Below, piece after piece: positions 1 to 5,523 of a stretch of 7,078 nt of DNA. Each line of letters begins with the position of its first letter. The first letter of the stretch is position 1. Made by a program: the position numbers and the translations under genes. The DNA is from Opacimonas sp040514355 (GTDB lineage: Bacteria > Pseudomonadota > Gammaproteobacteria > Enterobacterales > Alteromonadaceae), in contig JBEVCF010000095.1 of NCBI GenBank assembly GCA_040514355.1, positions 1-7,078 on the forward strand, given 5' to 3'. Below the pieces are notes generated by a model. That model was not told the origin of the DNA, did not search any database, and was given only the letters and a program-made list of their open reading frames with translations.

Positions 1-804
1 CAACCTGCATTGTCCAGTGCTATCAAAAAATGTGAAGAGCAATTAGGTGGGGCGCTATTTTTACGCACGACTCGACAGGTCACCTTAACGCGAGAAGGGC
101 GCTTGTTTTTACCAAAAGCACTGCGCTTGTTACAAAACTATCAGGAGGTCATTCACGATACCCAAGCGATCTTTGAAAAACAGCATGGCAGTTTGCATAT
201 TGCCTGTATTCCTTCCTTTGCAGAAGCTGGATTAATTGACTTGATCACTCCCTTTGTCGAAACGTATCCGGCATTAACCATAAAAGTGGAAGATGTAGTG
301 GTGGAACAAGTGATGGAATCTGTGCTACACGATCGCGCTGAAATAGGCATTATGTTTGCACCTACTTATCATGAAGATGTCTTATTTCACCCATTATTTA
401 CTGATGATTTTATGTTGGTCATGCCCCCCTCACACCGCTTTGCCCAACGAGAGAATGTACACTTGTCAGAAATTGATGGGGAAGCGTTTGTGTCCATGAA
501 TCAACACGCTAATTTACGCATTTTTATTGATGATATTTTGCAAGATGAACAAGTACATGTGCGTTATGTCGCAGAGGCATCTCAAATTGCAACGATGGCC
601 AACTTTGTTAAGGCGGGCTTGGGGATGGCTATTTTGCCCAGTTTATCTAAAACGCATTTACTGCGTTTAGGTCTTGTATGTAAACCGTTGGCCCACCCTA
701 GCTTAAAAAGGGAATTGGGTTTGATAAAAAAACGTCAAGCCAATATATCCGTAGCAGCGCAAGCATTTTGGGACATGTCTTTGGCTACTGCACCACCGCG
801 GTAA
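1..804 (+). CDS. LysR-family transcriptional regulator, 5' end cut off by window edge
   Basis: This is a DNA-binding transcription factor of the LysR type, with a winged helix-turn-helix at the N-terminus and a periplasmic-binding-protein-like effector domain behind it. The reading frame is open from base 1 (Q-P-A-L-S-S-A-I-K-K), which matches the recognition-helix part of LysR proteins. About 25-30 residues are therefore missing upstream, and the TTG at base 10 is an internal leucine codon rather than the start. After the E-Q-L-G-G-A-L-F-L-R motif and a linker helix, the effector domain begins near visible residue 64 (S-L-H-I-A) and contains the G-L-G-M-A-I-L-P segment typical of the family. 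267 residues are visible, implying about 295 in total, which is normal. It ends in TAA, 160 bp before cysB on the same strand. Its target and ligand cannot be read from the sequence. LysR regulators often control a divergent upstream neighbour, which here would lie outside the window. Confidence 0.9.
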   Translation, partial: QPALSSAIKKCEEQLGGALFLRTTRQVTLTREGRLFLPKALRLLQNYQEVIHDTQAIFEKQHGSLHIACIPSFAEAGLIDLITPFVETYPALTIKVEDVVVEQVMESVLHDRAEIGIMFAPTYHEDVLFHPLFTDDFMLVMPPSHRFAQRENVHLSEIDGEAFVSMNQHANLRIFIDDILQDEQVHVRYVAEASQIATMANFVKAGLGMAILPSLSKTHLLRLGLVCKPLAHPSLKRELGLIKKRQANISVAAQAFWDMSLATAPPR

Positions 805-964
805 ATCAATAAAGCGATATCGGTGAGTTTTGATACAGGTCTGCAAGATGTGAATCAGCAATTGTTATCACACCTACACAGGCCGAAATTTTGTTATAAA
901 AAACTGGTATTTGAGGCGCTTTCGTTATAAATTTTAACACTAACCTTATAACATTTGTGTGCCT
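805..964 (+). promoter_or_regulatory. Intergenic region upstream of cysB, probable promoter/operator
   Basis: These 160 bp hold no convincing ORF and no hairpin-plus-T-run terminator for the upstream regulator. The 3' half is AT-rich and carries three TTATAA hexamers at 894-899, 925-930 and 946-951. The first two belong to identical octamers, GTTATAAA, at 893-900 and 924-931. The third is followed by C, so it reads GTTATAA on the opposite strand. Their centres are 31 and 21 bp apart, close to three and two helical turns. Any of them could contribute a -10 box (TATAAA at 926-931, for example), but none has a good -35 at 16-18 bp. CysB of enterobacteria represses its own gene, so autoregulatory binding here is a reasonable inference. 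No Shine-Dalgarno precedes the cysB start. Confidence 0.45.
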
Positions 965-1939
965 ATGAAACTACAACAACTCAAGTACATTGTTGAAGTC
1001 CAAAACAATAACCTGAACGTCTCCGCTACCGCCGAAAGCTTGTTCACTTCTCAACCAGGGATCAGTAAACAAGTCCGTATGCTGGAAGATGAACTTGGGG
1101 TACAAATTTTTGGTCGCAGTGGTAAACATTTGACCCATGTTACTCAAGCTGGACAAGAAATTATTGATATTTCCCGTAAAATTCTCGCACAAGTGGAAAG
1201 CATCAAAGCCGTCGCCCAAGAGCATAATTTACCTGATCGTGGTAAGCTCAATATTGCGACCACACATACTCAGTCTCGGTATGCGTTACCGCCGGTTATT
1301 CAAGGGTTTATGCAAAAATACCCCAACGTATCGTTGCATATGCATCAAGGTACGCCGTCACAAATCAGTGACTTAGCTGCAAAAGGTGAAGCTGACTTTG
1401 CTATAGCAACAGAGTCTTTGCACTTATACAATGATTTAGTGATGCTGCCTTGTTATCATTGGAACCGTTCAGTGATAGTCAAAAAAGATCATCCCTTAGC
1501 TGATACTCGTTCATTAACAATCGCTGATATTGCCGAATATCCATTAGTAACTTACGTATTTGGTTTTACTGGACGTTCTGAGTTAGATCGGGCGTTTGAA
1601 GAAGCACACCTTACACCCAAAATCGTATTTACTGCTACTGATGCAGATGTGATTAAAACCTATGTGCGCTTAGGTGTTGGGATTGGTGTGATTGCGTCGA
1701 TGGCTGTTGATGAAGTGTTGGATGCTGATTTGGTGAAAATTGATGCCAGTCATTTGTTTGAATATTCAACCACGAAGATTGGTTTTCGCAAAGGTAACTT
1801 CTTGCGGTCATACATGTATGAGTTTATAGAACGCTTTGCTCCGCATTTAACTAAATCTGTGGTCGAAAAAGCGATGATGCAAAAATCAAATGAAGATGTT
1901 GAAACGATGTTCAAGGATCTCACGCTACCGGTGAAATAG
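965..1939 (+). CDS. cysB: CysB, LysR-type master regulator of cysteine biosynthesis
   Basis: CysB activates sulfate uptake and assimilation genes when the inducer N-acetylserine (formed from O-acetylserine) accumulates, and represses its own gene; sulfide or thiosulfate antagonises it. The protein begins M-K-L-Q-Q-L-K-Y-I-V and resembles the E. coli protein, as I remember it, along its whole length. The HTH spans about residues 1-60 (T-S-Q-P-G-I-S-K-Q-V-R near 28-38), with the effector domain from about 93. Ligand-contacting residues known from the Klebsiella CysB effector-domain structure are present at the same numbers: T100, T102, Q103, T149 and T202. Starting at ATG 965 gives 324 residues, the enterobacterial length. 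An in-frame GTG at 959 would add only two residues and has no better ribosome binding site. No Shine-Dalgarno is visible before either start. The gene is convergent with sdaA; the stops are 2 bp apart. Confidence in the identity is very high. Confidence 0.97.
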   Translation: MKLQQLKYIVEVQNNNLNVSATAESLFTSQPGISKQVRMLEDELGVQIFGRSGKHLTHVTQAGQEIIDISRKILAQVESIKAVAQEHNLPDRGKLNIATTHTQSRYALPPVIQGFMQKYPNVSLHMHQGTPSQISDLAAKGEADFAIATESLHLYNDLVMLPCYHWNRSVIVKKDHPLADTRSLTIADIAEYPLVTYVFGFTGRSELDRAFEEAHLTPKIVFTATDADVIKTYVRLGVGIGVIASMAVDEVLDADLVKIDASHLFEYSTTKIGFRKGNFLRSYMYEFIERFAPHLTKSVVEKAMMQKSNEDVETMFKDLTLPVK

Positions 1940-1941
1940 TG

Positions 1942-3315
1942 CTAACACTCGATAATATTGACGGCTAAGCCACCACGCGCAGTTTCTTTGTATTTGTTCT
2001 TCATATCACGACCGGTGTCACGCATGGTCTTGATGACCTTATCCAGTGACACTTTGTGCTGACCATTGCCGCGTAGAGCCAAGCGTGACGCGTTGATCGC
2101 TTTAATCGCTCCCATTGCGTTACGCTCAATACAAGGCACTTGGACTAGTCCACCCACAGGGTCACAAGTTAGACCTAGATTGTGTTCCATGCCGATCTCA
2201 GCAGCATTCTCCACTGCATCTGGACTCCCTCCGAGTAGTTCGGTTAGCGCGCCGGCAGCCATAGAACAAGCGACTCCGACTTCTCCTTGACAACCTACTT
2301 CTGCTCCAGAGATCGAGGCATTTTTTTGATACAAAATTCCAATAGCCGCAGCCGTTAACAAAAACCGAGCCGCAGACTCTGGCTCGAGCGGGGTAATAAA
2401 TTTGTCGTAATACGCCATGACGGCGGGGATAATGCCTGCTGCGCCATTAGTAGGTGCAGTGACCACGCGCCCTCCGGCAGCATTTTCTTCATTGACAGCC
2501 AAGGCAAACAGGTTGACCCAATCCATAATCGCGAGGGGATCTTGGGTTTTTTCTACGGCTAAGCGTCGTGCTAGGGCAGGAGCGCGACGATTGACTCTGA
2601 GTCCACCTGGTAATATACCCTCTTGTTTCATCCCGCGAGACATACAGGCACGCATGACTAGCCAGATGTCGTACAACCCAGAAATGATCGATGACTCATC
2701 ACGCAAACTGGTTTCGTTGCGCAACATGATCGTACTAATCGACAGCCCCTCATTCGCACAGTGCGCTAGCAGCGCGGCACAAGACGAAAAAGGATAACGA
2801 GGCGTAACGGTTGTAACATCATGACTGGTTGTGGACGCGTCTTTATATTCGTTATCATTGATAATAAACCCACCGCCGATGGAGTAATAGGTTTCTTCCA
2901 ACAAAACGGTTTCACCACTGCGTGCGCGTAACGTGAGTGCGTTGGAATGTTTGGGCAAGGTTTTACGACGATGAAACACAATGGCACCACTAGCAGGAAA
3001 CGCAATACTATGCTGGTCCAAAATGCGCAAGCTTTCACTTTTGGCAACATGCTTGAGCAAGGAATCGATTGCGTCAACATCTACGGTGTCGGGGGCATAG
3101 CCGGATAGCCCAAGTATAATTGCTTTACCCGTACCATGGCCTTTACCTGTTTGACCAAGAGAGCCAAACAGCTCCACTTCAATCGTATGTGTATCCGTTA
3201 GCCAACCTTTGGCGAGTAAGTTGAGCACAAAACGCTGCGCCGCCCGCATCGGTCCCACTGTGTGTGAACTGGATGGGCCAATACCCACACTAAACATGTC
3301 AAATACACTGATCAT
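1942..3315 (-). CDS. sdaA: L-serine ammonia-lyase (L-serine dehydratase), iron-sulfur single-chain type
   Basis: This cytosolic enzyme deaminates L-serine to pyruvate and ammonia using an oxygen-labile [4Fe-4S] cluster rather than pyridoxal phosphate. It is a single-chain type of 457 residues (E. coli SdaA is 454). The N-terminal beta domain (about 1-155) opens with G-I-G-P-S-S-S-H-T at 11-19; the alpha domain (about 185-455) has N-E-E-N-A-A-G-G-R-V-V-T-A-P-T-N-G around 275-291. Cluster cysteines are C342 (G-C-Q-G-E-V-G), C384 (L-T-C-D-P) and C395 (V-P-C-I-E-R-N). The last residue is C457, matching the Legionella enzyme, whose C-terminal cysteine reaches into the active site as the fourth cluster ligand. 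The ATG at 3315 has a strong Shine-Dalgarno, AAGGAG (complement of 3322-3327), 6 nt upstream. It lies 82 bp after nudL, in the pabB-nudL-sdaA order known from E. coli. Paralogues SdaB/TdcG cannot be excluded by sequence alone, but the neighbours favour sdaA. Confidence 0.95.
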   Translation of the reverse strand: MISVFDMFSVGIGPSSSHTVGPMRAAQRFVLNLLAKGWLTDTHTIEVELFGSLGQTGKGHGTGKAIILGLSGYAPDTVDVDAIDSLLKHVAKSESLRILDQHSIAFPASGAIVFHRRKTLPKHSNALTLRARSGETVLLEETYYSIGGGFIINDNEYKDASTTSHDVTTVTPRYPFSSCAALLAHCANEGLSISTIMLRNETSLRDESSIISGLYDIWLVMRACMSRGMKQEGILPGGLRVNRRAPALARRLAVEKTQDPLAIMDWVNLFALAVNEENAAGGRVVTAPTNGAAGIIPAVMAYYDKFITPLEPESAARFLLTAAAIGILYQKNASISGAEVGCQGEVGVACSMAAGALTELLGGSPDAVENAAEIGMEHNLGLTCDPVGGLVQVPCIERNAMGAIKAINASRLALRGNGQHKVSLDKVIKTMRDTGRDMKNKYKETARGGLAVNIIEC

Positions 3316-3397
3316 AAAGCTCTCCTTGAATATAACAAGTGTAAAAGAAATAGGGGAACTGACAATTGAGAAATGTTAATTTTATTGATAAGTAATG
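3316..3397 (-). promoter_or_regulatory. nudL-sdaA intergenic region with candidate sdaA promoter
   Basis: On the minus strand this spacer contains TTGTCA (complement of 3360-3365, 5 of 6 matches to a sigma-70 -35 box), a 16-bp gap, and TACACT (complement of 3338-3343, 4 of 6 matches to a -10 box). Transcription would begin around 3331, leaving a leader of about 15 nt that still contains the AAGGAG Shine-Dalgarno at 3327-3322. No terminator hairpin for nudL is visible, so readthrough from pabB-nudL is also likely. The promoter is a motif match by eye only. Confidence 0.4.
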
Positions 3398-3976
3398 TTA
3401 ATCTTTCAAGCCTAAAACTTTTGCAAGATTAATTAACATGCCGGCTGTCGCTCCCCAAATATAGGTATTTTGCCAAGGAATAAAATAAATAGGGTAATCT
3501 TGCCCATACCGTTGTACCGAGTGAGACAAGTGATTGTCACGGTTGAGGATATGATGCAAGGGGACAGAAAATACCGTATCGACCTCATTGTGATCGATAG
3601 CAAAATCAGTAAAGGTGTCGGTTAAGGCAATGACTGGGGTCACTGCAAACCCGCTGATAGTGGTAAACTGAGGGAGAGAACCAATCACAGTATCAGTGCT
3701 TAACGCCAAGCCAATTTCTTCTTGTGTTTCGCGCAGTGCAGTGTGGATCAGGGAATCGTCATCGGGTTCTGCTTTGCCACCTGGAAAAGAAATTTGTCCA
3801 GCATGATGCCGCAGATGAGCGGCGCGTTTGGTTAATATCACTTCTAAACCGTATTGCGTTTCGTGTAAAGCAATCAAGACCGCAGCAGGGTGAGTAGTGC
3901 CAGAAAAACTGAATTCTTGCACCGGTTGTATCGTCTGGGCAAAGCTAAAACGTTGTAAGAATTCATCCTTGTTCAC
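3398..3976 (-). CDS. nudL: Nudix hydrolase, CoA pyrophosphatase family (NudL/YeaB-like)
   Basis: Members of this Nudix subfamily hydrolyse the pyrophosphate bond of coenzyme A or its derivatives, giving 4'-phosphopantetheine and adenosine 3',5'-bisphosphate, with Mg2+ or Mn2+. The 192-residue protein has the CoA-Nudix (UPF0035) signature immediately before the Nudix box: L-T-K-R-A-A-H-L-R-H-H-A-G-Q-I-S-F-P-G-G at about 48-67. The metal-binding core R-E-T-Q-E-E-I-G-L follows at 82-90, with E86 and E87 as the expected metal ligands. Length matches E. coli NudL (192). The start is GTG at 3976, chosen because it preserves the family N-terminus (D-E-F-L-Q-R-F) and sits 6 nt after AGGA (complement of 3983-3986). 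The gene begins 8 bp after the pabB stop and should be co-transcribed with it. The assignment is strong at family level; CoA specificity is inferred from the signature, and the physiological substrate is less certain. Confidence 0.93.
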   Translation of the reverse strand: MNKDEFLQRFSFAQTIQPVQEFSFSGTTHPAAVLIALHETQYGLEVILTKRAAHLRHHAGQISFPGGKAEPDDDSLIHTALRETQEEIGLALSTDTVIGSLPQFTTISGFAVTPVIALTDTFTDFAIDHNEVDTVFSVPLHHILNRDNHLSHSVQRYGQDYPIYFIPWQNTYIWGATAGMLINLAKVLGLKD

Positions 3977-3982
3977 ACGTTG

Positions 3983-3987
3983 TCCTA
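3983..3987 (-). promoter_or_regulatory. nudL ribosome binding site overlapping the pabB stop codon
   Basis: Read on the minus strand, TAGGA combines the pabB stop TAG (3987-3985) with the Shine-Dalgarno AGGA (3986-3983), 6 nt before the GTG start of nudL at 3976. This supports the GTG start and suggests that ribosomes finishing pabB help initiate nudL (translational coupling). Confidence 0.6.
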
Positions 3988-5403
3988 ATCAGTTAGCGGG
4001 ATAATTTTACTGATCTTGTGTTTGGTTTCTGCATATTCAGCACGTGCTTCTGAGTCTAGCACAATTCCACCGCCTGCCCAGCAATACACACGATTGTTTT
4101 CACATAACACGGTACGGATACAAATATTGGTATCCATATCGTAATCCATGCCAATATAACCAATGCTACCACAGTAAATATTTCGCCCATTCGGTTCGAG
4201 TTCTTGAATAATTTGCATGGCCCGAATCTTGGGGGCACCGGTTATAGAGCCGCCAGGAAACGCACCTGCCAAGAGAGCATAAATGTCCTGAGGATGAGCT
4301 AATGTCCCAGTCACAGTACTGACCAAATGATGGACGGCGGGATAAGTTTCCAAGGCAAACAGTTTGGGTACCTCAATGCTACCTGCTTGGCAATGTTTAG
4401 AAAGGTCGTTGCGCAGCAAATCGACTATCATCAGATTTTCTGCGCGATCTTTCTCGGAACTCAGCAAAGCATTCGCAAAGTCCTGATCTTTAACGGGGTC
4501 CGCTGAACGTGGCATAGTACCTTTAATAGGCTTGGTTTCAACCCGTCCATGTCGCGCTTGGATAAAGCGTTCGGGAGACAAACTCAATATTGCACCTTGT
4601 TCGGTCCGAACAAAACAGGAAAACGGGGCCAGGTTTTTGGCCCTTAACGCAAGATAATATTGATATTCATCACCTTCATATGCATTATCAAAACGTTGTG
4701 CAAAATTCGTTTGGTAACAATCACCAGCCAAAATATAATCATGAATCTTGGCAATTGACTGTGTATATTCACTTTCACTCATATTGGCCTGCCATGTATC
4801 AGTCAGAGTAAAAGCAGTTGAGGGGAGTGCAGTTTGTACTAAATCTAGTAGCGTCGCCTGAAGGGCACGGTGTTGACGGTCTTCACCGTACGTGCACAGC
4901 GTATATTGTTGCGTCTGATGGTCATAAATCAAGCTGTGTAAATACAGATGACAACTCATATCCGGGGTCTGGTATTCGCCGACCTGGTAGTCCTCAAACG
5001 CCTCAATGTAGATGCCTAAGTCATAACCAAAATGCCCAGCAAACCCCACTTTGAACGGCAAATCAAGGTTGCTCAATCCTTCTTTCTGGCCAAAGATAGC
5101 CTCATGTAGACGCTGTACTTGAGCGAGAGGATTAAGGCTTCGATTGTGATAAGCAGCCACAAACGACTGCCACTGTGCCGCGTGTACCACTACATTTGTA
5201 ACTTGTTGCTGACTGATTACGGATAACACAGGTTGCCACAGGAGAATACTATATCGAGCTTGCTCAGTATGGCGACTGCTGTCTAGAAAAATACTATGGG
5301 TTTGGCTGGCAAAATGACCGAACAATACCTCAGGCGCGAACGGGTCAAGTGCCGGGCATCGAGAGATGTGTATAGTTGCTGAGGTTGACAATGGTAGAGT
5401 CAT
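3985..5403 (-). CDS. pabB: Aminodeoxychorismate synthase component I (PabB)
   Basis: PabB converts chorismate plus ammonia, delivered by a glutamine amidotransferase partner (PabA), to 4-amino-4-deoxychorismate, the precursor of p-aminobenzoate and folate. Residues are numbered here from the upstream ATG at 5457. The chorismate-binding fold shows G-D-C-Y-Q (245-249), P-I-K-G-T (310-314), D-R-A-E-N-L-M-I-V-D-L (337-347) and P-G-G-S-I-T-G-A-P-K (401-410). Lysine 312 in P-I-K-G-T is the active-site lysine that marks PabB; anthranilate synthase TrpE has P-I-A-G-T. The start is uncertain. ATG 5457 gives 490 residues; ATG 5403, the nineteenth codon, gives 472, nearer to E. coli PabB (453). Matching the E. 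coli N-terminus (R-F-D-I-V-V-A-E-P against R-Y-S-I-L-L-W-Q-P) also favours 5403. Neither has a Shine-Dalgarno. pabA is not in the window. The gene is first in the pabB-nudL(-sdaA) run and divergent from the fumarase gene. Confidence 0.95.
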   Translation of the reverse strand: MTLPLSTSATIHISRCPALDPFAPEVLFGHFASQTHSIFLDSSRHTEQARYSILLWQPVLSVISQQQVTNVVVHAAQWQSFVAAYHNRSLNPLAQVQRLHEAIFGQKEGLSNLDLPFKVGFAGHFGYDLGIYIEAFEDYQVGEYQTPDMSCHLYLHSLIYDHQTQQYTLCTYGEDRQHRALQATLLDLVQTALPSTAFTLTDTWQANMSESEYTQSIAKIHDYILAGDCYQTNFAQRFDNAYEGDEYQYYLALRAKNLAPFSCFVRTEQGAILSLSPERFIQARHGRVETKPIKGTMPRSADPVKDQDFANALLSSEKDRAENLMIVDLLRNDLSKHCQAGSIEVPKLFALETYPAVHHLVSTVTGTLAHPQDIYALLAGAFPGGSITGAPKIRAMQIIQELEPNGRNIYCGSIGYIGMDYDMDTNICIRTVLCENNRVYCWAGGGIVLDSEARAEYAETKHKISKIIPLTD

Positions 5404-5523
5404 ATTTTTATTAGTATACACCAAAGTTGTAAGGTTTATGCTTGGTTCATAACGCATGTAAGGGTAATATTATAACTAATTAGACAATGAAGATCATGTA
5501 CTTAACGAAACACTGAGGACACA
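5404..5523. promoter_or_regulatory. Divergent promoter region between pabB and fumarase gene
   Basis: This short AT-rich region must start transcription both ways. On the minus strand TATAAT (complement of 5469-5474) is a perfect -10 box, but no good -35 lies upstream. Transcription from it would begin near 5462, only a few bases before ATG 5457, which is one reason to prefer the pabB start at 5403. On the plus strand TATTAT (5468-5473) with TTCATA (5446-5451), spacer 16 bp, is a candidate fumarase promoter. The opposing -10 boxes overlap, so only one could be occupied at a time. Two 8-bp palindromes, TAATATTA (5465-5472) and CTAATTAG (5476-5483), have centres 11 bp apart. All assignments are by eye. 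Confidence 0.4.

Noticed and set aside
10..804. TTG at base 10 as the true start of the first LysR-type regulator
   Set aside because: The frame is open to base 1 and the residues before it (Q-P-A) belong to the conserved LysR helix-turn-helix, so the protein is simply cut by the window edge.
849..872. TGTGA ... TCACA inverted repeat resembling a CRP site in the cysB upstream region
   Set aside because: The arms are 14 bp apart (849-853 and 868-872), whereas CRP sites need TGTGA-N6-TCACA; the inner bases do not extend the symmetry.
959..964. GTG at 959 as the start of cysB
   Set aside because: It adds only Met-Pro before the universally familiar M-K-L-Q-Q-L start and has no ribosome binding site; ATG 965 gives the 324-residue enterobacterial length.
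1938..1949. AGTG-CTAA-CACT hairpin as a shared cysB/sdaA terminator
   Set aside because: The stem is only 4 bp and neither strand has a T-run after it.
2066..2797. Plus-strand open frames inside sdaA (2066-2290 and 2417-2797)
   Set aside because: They lie antisense to a strongly supported gene, show no recognisable family, and have low-complexity Ala/Pro/Ser-rich composition typical of shadow frames.
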